A stretch of 64,000 nt of DNA, from assembly GCF_014192575.1 (NCBI RefSeq), contig NZ_JACHYC010000005.1, positions 558,001-622,000 on the forward strand. The letters run 5' to 3'. The stretch's first letter is position 1; every line of letters starts with the position of its first letter. The notes beneath the pieces are model-generated. The model did not search any database. It was given only the letters and a program-made list of their open reading frames with translations, and was not told the origin of the DNA. Positions 1 to 9,244 of the stretch are shown here, in pieces. This stretch comes from Variovorax sp. Sphag1AA (lineage in GTDB: Bacteria; Pseudomonadota; Gammaproteobacteria; Burkholderiales; Burkholderiaceae_C). A program made the translations under genes and the position numbers.

Positions 1-404
1 TCGGCGGCGCAGCAGCCGGCGGTTCGGCGGTCGCCCTGGGGTGGGCGCTCGGATTGCCGCATGACGTGGTGCTGTCGCTCGCACCGAAGTCGGTGACCGC
101 ACCGGTCGCGATGGGCATCTCGGAAAAGATTGGCGGCATTCCCGCGCTCTCGGCGGTCTTCGCGGTGCTCACCGGAATGATCGGCGCGCTGTCGGGCAAG
201 TATCTGTTCGACATGCTGCGGATCAGCACCAGCCCCACGGGCTTTGCGGCGCGCGGCTTCGGCCTGGGCACTGCCGCACATGGCATCGGCGCTGCACGTG
301 CCTTGCACGTCAACGCCGATGCGGGTGCCTACGCAGGGTTGGCACTGGGCATGCAGGTAGTGCTGGCTGCACTCCTCATGCCCCTGGTGTTCCGCCTGTT
401 CTAG
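1..404 (+). CDS. LrgB family protein, C-terminal part (gene starts before the window)
   Basis: Reading frame 3 is open from the first bases (GGAAGGSAVALGWALG...) to a TAG at 402-404, so the gene enters from the left and only its last ~133 residues are seen. The sequence is hydrophobic with small-residue-rich helices, and SLAPKSVTAPVAMGISE followed by GKYLFDML and a GLGTAAHGIGAARA segment is typical of the LrgB/CidB antiholin-like membrane family, thought to act with an LrgA partner in murein hydrolase control or pyruvate/small-metabolite transport. The partner is not in the window. A TTG at 54 could be read as a start but lies inside the conserved domain. The stop overlaps the convergent downstream gene by four bases. 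Confidence 0.85.
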   Translation, partial: GGAAAGGSAVALGWALGLPHDVVLSLAPKSVTAPVAMGISEKIGGIPALSAVFAVLTGMIGALSGKYLFDMLRISTSPTGFAARGFGLGTAAHGIGAARALHVNADAGAYAGLALGMQVVLAALLMPLVFRLF

Positions 405-778
405 CTACGGTTCGGATCGTTCGGACGGCGGTCGTACCGGTTCGGCACGCCGTCGCGGTCGTTGTCCCAACGGCCGGACTGGTATTCCCAGCGGCCATTG
501 TGTTCACGCCATTCCGGTGAGCGATAGGCGTAGCCAGGACGTTCGCGCATCCAGTTGCCGTTGTTCCACACATAGCGATGGCCGTTCCACTCGTAGTGGC
601 CCGGCGCCCAGACATAGCCCCGACGCGGCGGCGGGACAGGTTCATGACGCGGCGGCGGCGGTGCGACCTGCACCGAGATCACCGGCTGCGCCATCGCGCT
701 GGTCGGCGCCATGACTGCAGTACCAAGCGTCAGGAAAGATGCGGCTCCCATGACCAGGGTGACAGCGAGTTTTTTCAT
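401..778 (-). CDS. Secreted YXWGXW-repeat (BcpO-related) protein
   Basis: A 125-residue protein with an N-terminal signal peptide (MKKLAVTLVMGAASFLTLG, likely cleaved after SAMA). The mature part is Pro/Arg rich and carries repeated aromatic motifs of the WAPGHYEWNGHRYVW and WEYQSGRWDND kind, the hallmark of the YXWGXW repeat family found in many betaproteobacteria, presumed periplasmic and of unknown function. The C-terminal DNDRDGVPNRYDRRP resembles a calcium-binding thrombospondin type 3 repeat. The ATG is chosen because AAAGGAG sits about 8 bases upstream. It is convergent with the LrgB gene, the stops overlapping. Base composition matches its neighbours. Confidence 0.8.
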   Translation of the reverse strand: MKKLAVTLVMGAASFLTLGTAVMAPTSAMAQPVISVQVAPPPPRHEPVPPPRRGYVWAPGHYEWNGHRYVWNNGNWMRERPGYAYRSPEWREHNGRWEYQSGRWDNDRDGVPNRYDRRPNDPNRS

Positions 779-903
779 GGAGGACTCCTTTGAGTTGCTG
801 GAGCCTTCATCCTCCATGCGCCATGTGAACTGTTTGTAAGTCTGTGACGAAGTGTTGTGTAGAGCTGTGTCTTCCCTCGTCGACGGCGCCACGGCCCGTA
901 GGC

Positions 904-2166
904 CTAGTCCTGCAATCCGCGTAGATCGATGACGTCGGCCATCGCCGCATGGCCGACCTTGCCCGGATGCAAGTGGTCGCCGCTGTCGTACACCGGGTTC
1001 AGCGCGAGCGGATTCGCGGGGTCGCGCAACGCGGCATCGAAGTCGACGACGGTATTGACATCGAAGCGCCCGCGAATCCAACGGTTCAGCGTCTGCCGGC
1101 GCAGTTCCTTTTCCGCGCTCCAGTAGATCGCGCCCTGAAAGGGCAGGAGCGTGCCCAGCAGGACCTTCACGCCCTTCCCGCGCGCCTCCGCAATCAGCTG
1201 CTGCAGGCCGGCCGCGAGCTGCTCCGCCGATGGCGGTCCCAATACCGGGGGCGACTCGCCCGCCGGCATGCTCATGCCGATGTCGTTGATGCCGATGAGG
1301 ATGATCACGTGCGTGACGCCGCTCTGCCCCAGCGCATCGCGCCGGAAGCGATCGATCGCGCGCGGTCCGATGCCGTCGGTGAGCAGCCGGTTGCCCGAGA
1401 TACCGGTGTTGAGCACCGAATAGAAGCCCGCCGTGCGCGGCTGCCCTCGCAGGCGCACCGCGAGCCGCTCGGGGTAGCGCGCTGCCGCTTCCTCGATGCC
1501 TGCGCCTTCGGTGATCGAATCGCCGAAAGCGACCACGACCCGCGCGGGCGACGATCGCGCGACATCCAGCCCGGTCACGATGTGATTCCACATCGACCGG
1601 GTCGCATCGGGCCATGCGGGCCGCCGCACCTGATCGCCCGCGGCGATCCACGTCGCGCCCGGCGTGAGCATGTGCACGGTCGCGAAAGGCATCGGCGCGT
1701 CGATGTGAAAGCTCACCATCAACGAGCGCGCGGGATCGACGTCCAGCCGCACCGGGTCGCTCCATGCCTCCGCACCCGGCGCGATGGTGATGCCGGCGCG
1801 GCCGCCGAATCGCAGGTTGCGCAACGTGGAAGGCGACACCGATGCCGCGCCGGTGCCGACGGCCACGGTCGCCGAGGCGATGTGCAGGGGCGTCTTGCCG
1901 AAGAGGTTGGAGAACCGGATGCGCAACCTTTGGCCGCCCAGAGTCGGCTGCAATTGCTGGCGCAATGTCTGGTCGGCCAGCGAAGAAGGCGCGGGCTGCT
2001 TCGGTACCGCCCACGCCGGCGCGAGCGCGAAGTCCTGCGGCGCTGCCGCCCAACTTGCAACCCAGTGCGTTTCAGCGCGAGGTGCGCGCGACTGGGCCTG
2101 CGCCTGCGGATGAACCAGCAGGAGGCCCAGCAACAACAAACCGATGAATCGACGGAAGGCGTTCAT
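904..2166 (-). CDS. SGNH/GDSL-family hydrolase, exported
   Basis: About 420 residues. An N-terminal signal peptide (FIGLLLLGLLLVHPQAQAQ) precedes a ~170-residue domain and then the SGNH hydrolase core: block I VVVAFGDSITEG with the nucleophile Ser, block II NTGISGNR, block III IILIGINDIG (G-x-N-D), and block V DHLHPGKVGH with the catalytic Asp/His. This arrangement is that of secreted lipase/acylhydrolase-like enzymes acting on esters of lipids or polysaccharides; the substrate cannot be told. A TTG two codons upstream is possible, but the ATG at 2166 directly precedes the hydrophobic segment. It is separated by 45 bases from the carboxylase gene upstream and may be cotranscribed with it, though the functions are not obviously linked. 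Confidence 0.85.
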   Translation of the reverse strand: MNAFRRFIGLLLLGLLLVHPQAQAQSRAPRAETHWVASWAAAPQDFALAPAWAVPKQPAPSSLADQTLRQQLQPTLGGQRLRIRFSNLFGKTPLHIASATVAVGTGAASVSPSTLRNLRFGGRAGITIAPGAEAWSDPVRLDVDPARSLMVSFHIDAPMPFATVHMLTPGATWIAAGDQVRRPAWPDATRSMWNHIVTGLDVARSSPARVVVAFGDSITEGAGIEEAAARYPERLAVRLRGQPRTAGFYSVLNTGISGNRLLTDGIGPRAIDRFRRDALGQSGVTHVIILIGINDIGMSMPAGESPPVLGPPSAEQLAAGLQQLIAEARGKGVKVLLGTLLPFQGAIYWSAEKELRRQTLNRWIRGRFDVNTVVDFDAALRDPANPLALNPVYDSGDHLHPGKVGHAAMADVIDLRGLQD

Positions 2167-2211
2167 GCGCAAGAGCCTCGCAGTGTAGGGAACACCTGCG
2201 AAGCGTGCGCT

Positions 2212-5200
2212 TCACCAGGTGTCGACGTAGGCCGTCGCCTCGCGCTTCGAACTGGCCGCCGACGCCAGGCCACGCACCAGCCATGCGCGCGTGTCGGCCG
2301 GATCGATCACCGCATCGATCTCCAGCGTCTGCGCCATGTGAATCGCTTCGCCATTCGCGTATTGCTGTGCGACCAGCTTCTTGAAGAGCGCATCGCGCTC
2401 CGGCCCTTCCGCGGCGGCTTCGAGTTCCTTACGGAAACCGAGGCGCACGGCACCTTCGAGTCCCATCGCGCCGAATTCGCCGGTCGGCCACGCGACTGTG
2501 AACACCGGCGCATCGAAGCCGCCGGCGGTCATCGCCTGCGCGCCGAGGCCGTAGCCCTTGCGCAGCACCACCGCGAAGTAAGGCACACGCAGATGCGATG
2601 CGACCATGAACATGCGGCACACATGACGAACCTGCGCCTGAGCTTCGACCTCCGGGCCGACCATGAAGCCGGGCGTATCGCACAGCGACACCAGCGGCAG
2701 GCCATGCGCATTGCAGAGCTGCATGAAGCGCGCCGCCTTGTCGGCCGCCTCGACATCGATCGCCCCGCCGAGATGGTGCGGGTTGTTCGCCAGCAGCCCC
2801 ACCGGCTTGCCCTCGATGCGCGCGAGCGCAGTCACGATGCCGGCGCCGAAGCCGGCGCGCAGTTCCAGCAGCGAGCCGGTATCGACCACACCCCGCATCG
2901 CCGCGCGCACGTCGTACACCCGCAGCCGGTTCTCGGGCACCGCATGGCGCAGCGCACGCTGGTCGGCGCATTCCCAGTCGCTCGTCGGCCCCTGGAAGTA
3001 GGAGAGGTATTGCTTCGCCGCCGCGACCGCTTCGGTCTCGTCCTTCACGAGGATGTCGATCACGCCGTTGCGCGACTGCACGCTGCTCGGCCCGATCTGC
3101 TCGGGCGCGAAGGTGCCGAGGCCGCCGCCTTCGATCATCGCGGGGCCGCTCATGCCGATGTTGCTGGCCTCGGTCGCGATGATCACGTCCGCGCAACCCA
3201 GCAACGCCGCATTGCCGGCGAAGCAGCGTCCATGCACGATGCCGACGACCGGCACCTTGCCCGACAACGCGGCGAACTGGCTGAAGGTGTGGTTGTTCAG
3301 GCCCGCGACGATCGGCATGTCGGTGTCGCCCGGCCGTCCGCCACCGCCTTCGGCGAACAGCACCACCGGCAACTGCAGCTGGTGCGCGATGCCCAGCATG
3401 CGGTCGGTCTTGTGGTGATTGCGCATGCCCTGCGTGCCGGCAAGCACGGTGTAGTCGTACGACATGACCACGCAGCGCGATTTCTCCGCGCCGAACTGCT
3501 TCGCGTTGATGCTGCCAATGCCGGTCACCATGCCATCGGCGGGCGTGTTGGCGATCAGGTCTTCGAGCGAACGGCGGCGCGTCTGCGCGGCGATGGCCAG
3601 CGCGCCGTATTCGGTGAAGTTGCCGGGATCATCGGCCAGCTCGCACAAGTCCGCGATGTTCTCGCGCGCAGTGCGGCCGCCCTGCGTGTGGCGCTTCGTC
3701 ACGGCGGCGGTGCGGTTCGCATCGAGCGTGAACGCGTGTCGATCGATCACCTTCTGCAGATCGGGCCGGATCGCGTCGAGGTCGTGCTCGGCGCGTGCCT
3801 CGGCTTCGATCGAATGCGCATCGACCGGCTCCAGCTTTACCAGCGACTGGCCTTCGACGAGGTAGTCGCCCGGCTCGGCGAGCAGCGCAACCACGCGGCC
3901 GGCCGCAGGTGCATGCAGCAGGTGCTCCATCTTCATCGCTTCGAGCACGCCGATCTGGGCACCGGCCGGGACCACGTCACCGACATCGACTTCGAACTGC
4001 ACGAGCTTCGCGGGCATCGGCGCCTTGACGCGAAGTCCGTCTTCGTCGTCCTGCTGCACGCTGGCCTCGGCGTGAACGGCTGCCGGCCGCGCATGCTTGG
4101 CGACCGCTGCATCGATGTGCGCGGCGGACGCGAGCAGGTCCGCAAGATGCGCCTCGACGAAGCGCGTGTGCACCGCCTGAGTGGCGAACTCGGGCCGCGT
4201 TCCGATCGCGCGCAGGAGCGACAGATTGGTCGCAATGCCGTCGACATGGCACTCTTCGAGCGCACGCAGCGATCGCCTCACTGCATCGGCGAAACGCGGC
4301 GATGCCGAGTGCACGATGAGCTTGGCGAGCAGCGTGTCGTAGTGCGGCGAAGGCGCGAGCCCCGCATAGCCGTGCGAATCGACGCGCACGCCAGGCCCTG
4401 CCGGCAGGTCGAATCGCGTCAACGTACCACCCGACGGACGGGCGTTGCCTTGCGCATCGAGCGTCTCGGCGTTGATGCGCCATTGGATCGCGAAGCCGCG
4501 CTGCGGTGCGGTGCGCGTGATGTCGATGCCCAGATCCGCAAGCGTCTGCCCGCTCGCGATGCCCACCTGGAGTTGCACCAGATCGAGGCCGGTCACCGCT
4601 TCAGTCACCGTGTGTTCGACCTGAAGACGCGGATTGGCTTCGATGAAGACGAAGGGCAGCGAGGCCGAGTGTTCGTCCACCAGGAATTCGAACGTGCCAA
4701 GACTCTGATAGCCCACCGCCTTTGCCATGCGAAGCGCGGCCTGCGTCACTTTCTCGCGCAGCGCTTCAGGCAACGAAGGGCTCGGCGCGATCTCGACCAG
4801 TTTCTGGAATCGGCGCTGCAGCGTGCATTCGCGTTCGCCCAGGCTCGCGACAGCATGCCCGTCGCCGAGCACCTGCACTTCGATATGGCGCGCGTTGCGC
4901 ATCAGGCGTTCGACGTAGACGCCTTCGACGCCGAACGCGGCCTTCGCTTCAGACATGCAACGCGCATGGGCCTCGGGCAGATCGTCGACGTTCAGCACCG
5001 CGCGCATCCCGCGGCCGCCGCCACCGCCGATGGCCTTCACCATCACGCCGGCACCTTCCGCTTGCTGGGCCGCAAAGAAGGCCTGGGCTTCAGCCAACGT
5101 CACCGCACCTGCGCTCCCGGGCATCACCGGCACGCCGCACTGCTCGGCCAGCGCGCGAGCACGCGCCTTGTCGCCGAAGAGCGCAAGCTGGTCAGGCGTC

Positions 5201-5511
5201 GGGCCGATGAAGCGCAGCCCCGCGTCGGTGCAAGCCTGCGCGAAATCGGCGCGCTCGCTCAGGAAGCCATAGCCGGGGTGCACCGCATCACAGCCCTGCG
5301 CGCGCGCAATCGCGATCAGCGCGGCCGTGTCGAGATACGCCGACGGCCCGGTGGCGGACAAGGGCACTGCCACGTCGGCCAGCTGCACATGCAGTGCCGC
5401 GGCGTCGTCCTTCGCATGCACCGCGACACTCGCGATGCCCAGGTCGCGCAGCGCGCGCACCAGCCGCACCGCGATCTCGCCGCGGTTGGCAATCAGAACT
5501 CTTTTCAGCAT
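2212..5511 (-). CDS. Single-chain acyl-CoA carboxylase (biotin carboxylase-BCCP-carboxyltransferase fusion)
   Basis: A 1099-residue fusion. Residues 1-450 are a biotin carboxylase (RVLIANRGEIAVR, ATP-grasp GGGGGRGMR, FIEANPRLQVEHTVTEA). Residues ~490-570 are a biotinyl domain with the biotin-accepting Lys in VLEAMKMEH. Residues ~610-1099 are a carboxyltransferase of the AccD/PccB crotonase type (FAEGGGGRPGDTD, GRCFAGNAALLGCAD, SLCDTPGFMVGPE). This all-in-one order matches the single-chain (long-chain acyl-CoA carboxylase-like) enzymes rather than the multisubunit AccABCD or PccAB complexes. It should carboxylate an acyl-CoA using bicarbonate and ATP in the cytoplasm. The acyl-CoA ligase gene ends four bases upstream of its ATG, so the two probably form an operon in which the ligase makes the substrate. 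Confidence 0.9.
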   Translation of the reverse strand: MLKRVLIANRGEIAVRLVRALRDLGIASVAVHAKDDAAALHVQLADVAVPLSATGPSAYLDTAALIAIARAQGCDAVHPGYGFLSERADFAQACTDAGLRFIGPTPDQLALFGDKARARALAEQCGVPVMPGSAGAVTLAEAQAFFAAQQAEGAGVMVKAIGGGGGRGMRAVLNVDDLPEAHARCMSEAKAAFGVEGVYVERLMRNARHIEVQVLGDGHAVASLGERECTLQRRFQKLVEIAPSPSLPEALREKVTQAALRMAKAVGYQSLGTFEFLVDEHSASLPFVFIEANPRLQVEHTVTEAVTGLDLVQLQVGIASGQTLADLGIDITRTAPQRGFAIQWRINAETLDAQGNARPSGGTLTRFDLPAGPGVRVDSHGYAGLAPSPHYDTLLAKLIVHSASPRFADAVRRSLRALEECHVDGIATNLSLLRAIGTRPEFATQAVHTRFVEAHLADLLASAAHIDAAVAKHARPAAVHAEASVQQDDEDGLRVKAPMPAKLVQFEVDVGDVVPAGAQIGVLEAMKMEHLLHAPAAGRVVALLAEPGDYLVEGQSLVKLEPVDAHSIEAEARAEHDLDAIRPDLQKVIDRHAFTLDANRTAAVTKRHTQGGRTARENIADLCELADDPGNFTEYGALAIAAQTRRRSLEDLIANTPADGMVTGIGSINAKQFGAEKSRCVVMSYDYTVLAGTQGMRNHHKTDRMLGIAHQLQLPVVLFAEGGGGRPGDTDMPIVAGLNNHTFSQFAALSGKVPVVGIVHGRCFAGNAALLGCADVIIATEASNIGMSGPAMIEGGGLGTFAPEQIGPSSVQSRNGVIDILVKDETEAVAAAKQYLSYFQGPTSDWECADQRALRHAVPENRLRVYDVRAAMRGVVDTGSLLELRAGFGAGIVTALARIEGKPVGLLANNPHHLGGAIDVEAADKAARFMQLCNAHGLPLVSLCDTPGFMVGPEVEAQAQVRHVCRMFMVASHLRVPYFAVVLRKGYGLGAQAMTAGGFDAPVFTVAWPTGEFGAMGLEGAVRLGFRKELEAAAEGPERDALFKKLVAQQYANGEAIHMAQTLEIDAVIDPADTRAWLVRGLASAASSKREATAYVDTW

Positions 5512-5515
5512 TCGA

Positions 5516-7129
5516 TCAATCCTTCAGCAGCCGGCGCAGCACCTTGCCCGCGCCGGTTGTCGGCAGAGCGTCGATGAAGCGCACCACGCGCGGTGCCTTG
5601 TAGTTCGCCATGTTCTCGCGCGACCACGCGACGAGGCCGTCCGCATCGATGTCGGCGCCGGGCTTCTTCACGATGAAGGCCTTGACCACTTCGCCCTTCT
5701 CCGCGTCCGGCTGCGCCACAACGGCTGCCTGTGCCACAGCGGGGTGCTTGATGAGGATGGTCTCGACCTCTTCGGGGAAGACGCTGTAGCCCGAGACCTT
5801 GATCATTTCCTTGAAGCGGCCGATGAAGGTCAGGTAGCCGTCGGCATCGAGCTTGCCCATGTCGCCGGTGTGCACCCATCCGTTGCGCAGGGTCGCCGCA
5901 GTGGCTTCCGGCTTGTTCCAGTAGCCCTTGAAGGTGCCGGGGCTGGTGAGCACGATCTCGCCGATCTCGCCCGTCGGCTTGTCCGTTCCGGTATCGGGAT
6001 CGATGATGCGGATGGTCACGCCGGGCACCGCGACGCCCTGCGTGCCCCAGCGCGGCGCATGGTGCGGCGTGTAGGTGTCGCAGGTGTGGCTTTCGCTCAG
6101 GCCATAGGCGGCCTCGAACGAGCTGCAGTTCTTCGCGAAGCTGCGCCATTGCTGCGCGAGCGGCTCGGTGAAGGCGATGCCGAAGCTGGTCACCGGGTTC
6201 ATGCGCAGGCTCGACAGATCCATGTCGGCAATGCCCGGCACCTGCATGCACGCGACATTCATCGGCGCGATGCTGTACCACCAGGTGACCCTGTAGCGCT
6301 CGATCGCCTGCAGCGCGGCGCGCGGTTCGAAGCGATGCAGCAGCACCGAAGTTGCACCGGTGAACACAGGCACGTTCACGCCCATCAGCATGCCGGCGAT
6401 GTGATACAGCGGCGCGATCGACAGCAAAACATCGTCGCCTTTGACGCCATTGCAATCCGCTGCGGCGCGCGTTTTGAAGAGGGCGTTGCCGTAGCTGAGC
6501 ATCGCGCCCTTGGGCAGGCCGGTGGTGCCGGACGTGTAGGTCATGAGCGCGACGTCGTCGAGCGACACCTCGACCGGCGCAGGGCGTGCGCCGCTCTTCA
6601 TCACCGCGAGGAAGTCTTCGCATCCGGCGGGCACGCTGCGCGCTTCCTTCTGGGCCGCCGCCAATTCCGCTGGCAGATCGAGCGTCGAAGACGATGGCAG
6701 CAAGTCCGCGTAGTGCACCGCGAATACATGTTCGAGCGCGCTCGTCGCACGCACCTTGTCCACCACCGGCAGCAACGACGATGCCGCGACGATCACGCGT
6801 GCCTTGAGGTCGTTCACCTGGTAGGCCAGTTCGTGCTCCTTGTTGAGCGGGCCGCTCGGGCAGACGATCGCGCCGATCTTCTGGATGCCGTAGTGGGCAA
6901 CGAGGTACTGCGGGCAGTTGTTGAGGAAGAGCACCACTGGTTCGCCCTTCTTCACGCCGATCGCCTGCAGCCTTGCGGCGAAGGCATCGCTCGCCGCGTC
7001 GAGCTCGGCATAGCTCATCGCATGGCCGTACCAGATGCAGGCCGGATGGCTGCCGCGCTCGCGCGCATGCGTGCGGAGGTACTCGTGCAGGGGCTGCTGC
7101 GGGCGGTCGGGAAGCTGGGTTGTCTCCAT
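5516..7129 (-). CDS. AMP-forming acyl-CoA synthetase / fatty-acid-CoA ligase
   Basis: A 537-residue ANL-superfamily adenylating enzyme. The P-loop motif YTSGTTGLPKGAM is near residue 190, AYGLSESHTCD (A5-like) near residue 340, the TGDMGKLDADGYLTFIGR hinge motif near 420, and the C-terminal Lys region TTGAGKVLRRLLKD is at the end. It activates a carboxylic acid to its CoA thioester; medium- or branched-chain acids are likely but the sequence does not decide. It is the first gene of a leftward pair with the single-chain carboxylase (4-base gap). A divergent TetR regulator lies 75 bases away and is the likely controller. Confidence 0.88.
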   Translation of the reverse strand: METTQLPDRPQQPLHEYLRTHARERGSHPACIWYGHAMSYAELDAASDAFAARLQAIGVKKGEPVVLFLNNCPQYLVAHYGIQKIGAIVCPSGPLNKEHELAYQVNDLKARVIVAASSLLPVVDKVRATSALEHVFAVHYADLLPSSSTLDLPAELAAAQKEARSVPAGCEDFLAVMKSGARPAPVEVSLDDVALMTYTSGTTGLPKGAMLSYGNALFKTRAAADCNGVKGDDVLLSIAPLYHIAGMLMGVNVPVFTGATSVLLHRFEPRAALQAIERYRVTWWYSIAPMNVACMQVPGIADMDLSSLRMNPVTSFGIAFTEPLAQQWRSFAKNCSSFEAAYGLSESHTCDTYTPHHAPRWGTQGVAVPGVTIRIIDPDTGTDKPTGEIGEIVLTSPGTFKGYWNKPEATAATLRNGWVHTGDMGKLDADGYLTFIGRFKEMIKVSGYSVFPEEVETILIKHPAVAQAAVVAQPDAEKGEVVKAFIVKKPGADIDADGLVAWSRENMANYKAPRVVRFIDALPTTGAGKVLRRLLKD

Positions 7130-7199
7130 GGCGTCACTCTCACAGGGTTATCGATAGGGTTGGCCGCTTGCCAACTGCCGCATGGTGCACGAACAATCC

Positions 7200-7211
7200 T
7201 ACCCATGGGTA
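7200..7211. promoter_or_regulatory. 12-bp palindrome overlapping the tetR start, candidate operator
   Basis: TACCCATGGGTA is a perfect 12-bp palindrome in the 75-bp gap between the divergent acyl-CoA synthetase and tetR genes; the ATG of tetR is inside it. TetR-family regulators next to acyl-CoA genes usually bind palindromes in the shared promoter. The assignment is inferred from position only, and NcoI-like palindromes occur by chance in GC-rich DNA. Confidence 0.3.
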
Positions 7212-7894
7212 TAACTTCGGCGACACCGCACAAACCCTCTGAGCAAGGCCCTCCGCCTGCCGCGCGGCCCGACCGGCCGCAGGGCACGGGCCGGCAGCGC
7301 ACCGCCACCGCGGGCACCGATGTGCAGCGCGAGCGCATCCTGCAAGCCGCCACGCATCTCTTCGCGACGCAGGGCTATGCCAACACCACGATGGCGCAGA
7401 TCGTGCGCGCACTGGACGCGACCAAGCCCTTCGTCTACTACTACTTCCGCGACAAGCAGGAGATCTTCGAAACGCTGTCGTGGCGGCCCGCGGTCGATTG
7501 CTTCACTGCGCTGGACTTCGCGGCGAACGACCCGCGCCCCGCGGTCGAGAAGGTCAAGGAAGGCATCGAGCGGCTGATCCGCGCGACCATCTCGCACTAC
7601 CCAGCCGCCTTCTTTGCCTACAAGGAGCCGCAGGTGTACCGGCCCGAGTACCTCGAGGCCCAGAAAAAGCTCGCGCATCACTTCTACGACCAGCTCTTCC
7701 CGCTGCTGGAGCAGGCACGAAGCGACGGTGACCTCGACTTCGACGAAACCAAGATCACCGCCTACGCGGCGCTGAGCCTGCCCGGCTTTCTCTTCAGTTG
7801 GTACAAGCCCGACGGCCGGTTCTCGCCGGAAGAGATGACGGCAAAGCTTTCGAAGCTCGCATGGCGCGTGATCGGCCTGCGCGAGCGCACCTGA
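7205..7894 (+). CDS. TetR/AcrR family transcriptional regulator
   Basis: A 229-residue protein. After a ~38-residue Pro/Arg-rich disordered tail comes the TetR HTH (RILQAATHLFATQGYANTTMAQIVRAL, then KPFVYYYFRDKQEIFETL), followed by a variable helical ligand-binding domain ending in a TetR_C-like segment (FLFSWYKPDGRFSPEEM). It is divergent from the acyl-CoA synthetase-carboxylase operon and 27 bases upstream of a solute-binding-protein gene, so it probably represses one or both in response to an acyl-CoA or the transported acid. The ATG at 7205 is preferred because it lies in the short divergent gap; a downstream start near the HTH is possible. Confidence 0.85.
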   Translation: MGITSATPHKPSEQGPPPAARPDRPQGTGRQRTATAGTDVQRERILQAATHLFATQGYANTTMAQIVRALDATKPFVYYYFRDKQEIFETLSWRPAVDCFTALDFAANDPRPAVEKVKEGIERLIRATISHYPAAFFAYKEPQVYRPEYLEAQKKLAHHFYDQLFPLLEQARSDGDLDFDETKITAYAALSLPGFLFSWYKPDGRFSPEEMTAKLSKLAWRVIGLRERT

Positions 7895-7921
7895 CCTTTC
7901 CAAACCTACCGGAGACAGTTC

Positions 7922-9172
7922 ATGAAGTTCCCCCTTCTGCTCGCGCCCGTGGCGGCCGCAGCGCTCCTCACCATCGGTTCGGCGCACGCGCAGCAGCAGA
8001 CCTACAAGATCGCCTACATCGACCCGCTCTCGGGGCCCTTCGCCAACGTGGGCGAGCTGATGCTCACGCACACGCAGTTCGCGATCGAGGACATCAACGC
8101 CAAGGGCGGCGTGCTCGGGGGAACCAAGCTGCAATTGCTTCAGTTCGACAGCAAGCTCTCCGCGCAGGAGAGCCAGAGTGCGCTGCAGGCCGCGATCGAC
8201 CAGGGTGCGCGTGCGATCGTCACCGGCGGCTCGGGCTCGTCGGTGGTGAGCGCGATCGTGCAGGCGGTGAACAAGTGGAACCAGCGCAATCCGGGCAAGG
8301 AACTGCTGGTGCTCAATCATTCGTCGATCGACCCCGAACTCACCGGCAAGTCGTGCAGCTTCTGGCACTTCCAGACCGATGCGAACACGGCGATGAAGAT
8401 GAAGGCCATCGCCAACTACATCAAGAAGACGCCGGAGGTGAAGAAGGTCTACCTGCTGAATCAGGACTACGCGCACGGCAAGCAATGGGCCAGCTACGGC
8501 CGCCAGCTCGTCGGCCTCGCGCGGCCCGACATCCAGTTCGTCGGCGAGACGCTGCATCCGATCGGCCGGGTGAAGGACTTCGCGCCCTATGTCGCGAACA
8601 TCCGCCAGTCGGGCGCGGATTCGGTGATCACCGGCAACTGGGGCCAGGACATGACGCTGCTGCTCAAGGCCGCGGGCGATGCGGGCTACGACCTGCACTA
8701 CTTCAACCACAGCGCAGGCGCGGTGCCGGGCACGGTGCTCGCGGTGTCGCAAGCCAAGCTCGGCCAGTTGACCTGGGTCGCCGAATGGCACCCGGGCCAG
8801 GCCGATTCGCCCAAGGTCGATGCGCTCGCCAAGGCCTACAAGGCCAAGACGGGCAAGGACTTCCTCGCGCCGCGCATCGACATGACGCCGCGCCTGCTGG
8901 CCGCCGCGATCAACAAGGCCGGCAGCACGGACACGCCCAAGGTCGCGCACGCCCTGGAGAACCTCACCTTCGATTCGGTGGTCGGCCCGGTTCGCATGCG
9001 CGCCGAAGACCATCAACTGCTGATCCCGCAGGTGGTCAACACCATCGCGCCGGTGGACGGCAAGACGGTGAAGGTCGGATGGGAAGGCACCAACTACGGC
9101 TTCCGCACCGACGCCATCTACAGCGGCAACGAACTCGCGCAGGGCACGGACTGCAAGATGGCGCAGCCTTGA
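7922..9172 (+). CDS. Branched-chain amino acid-type ABC transporter substrate-binding protein (LivJ-like)
   Basis: A 416-residue periplasmic type I binding protein. A clear signal peptide ends in IGSAHA-QQ, followed by YKIAYIDPLSGPFANVG, the usual beginning of Peripla_BP_6 proteins, then FAIEDINAKGGVLGG, a ligand-contact region near VTGGSGSSVVSA and a conserved C-terminal VNTIAPVDG. It would feed a HAAT-type ABC importer. No permease or ATPase genes (livHMGF) are adjacent, so it must use components coded elsewhere. It follows the TetR gene by 27 bases with GGAGA before the ATG. The neighbouring acyl-CoA ligase/carboxylase suggests an organic or aromatic acid as ligand rather than an amino acid; this is inference. 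Confidence 0.85.
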   Translation: MKFPLLLAPVAAAALLTIGSAHAQQQTYKIAYIDPLSGPFANVGELMLTHTQFAIEDINAKGGVLGGTKLQLLQFDSKLSAQESQSALQAAIDQGARAIVTGGSGSSVVSAIVQAVNKWNQRNPGKELLVLNHSSIDPELTGKSCSFWHFQTDANTAMKMKAIANYIKKTPEVKKVYLLNQDYAHGKQWASYGRQLVGLARPDIQFVGETLHPIGRVKDFAPYVANIRQSGADSVITGNWGQDMTLLLKAAGDAGYDLHYFNHSAGAVPGTVLAVSQAKLGQLTWVAEWHPGQADSPKVDALAKAYKAKTGKDFLAPRIDMTPRLLAAAINKAGSTDTPKVAHALENLTFDSVVGPVRMRAEDHQLLIPQVVNTIAPVDGKTVKVGWEGTNYGFRTDAIYSGNELAQGTDCKMAQP

Positions 9173-9244
9173 CCGTCAAGACGCGGTGGCGTTAGTGCTG
9201 TACCGTTCGGTATCGCACGTCCGCATCCACGGAGGCCACCGCTC

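Noticed and set aside
949..5577. A 1542-codon open frame on the plus strand
   Set aside because: It is the antisense shadow of the carboxylase and SGNH hydrolase genes; the translation is Arg/His/Ala-rich without domains, as expected from high-GC codon bias.
9209..9220. TACCG-TT-CGGTA inverted repeat before arginase as an ArgR or other operator
   Set aside because: Five-base arms with a two-base centre are too short to assign; no second copy is present.
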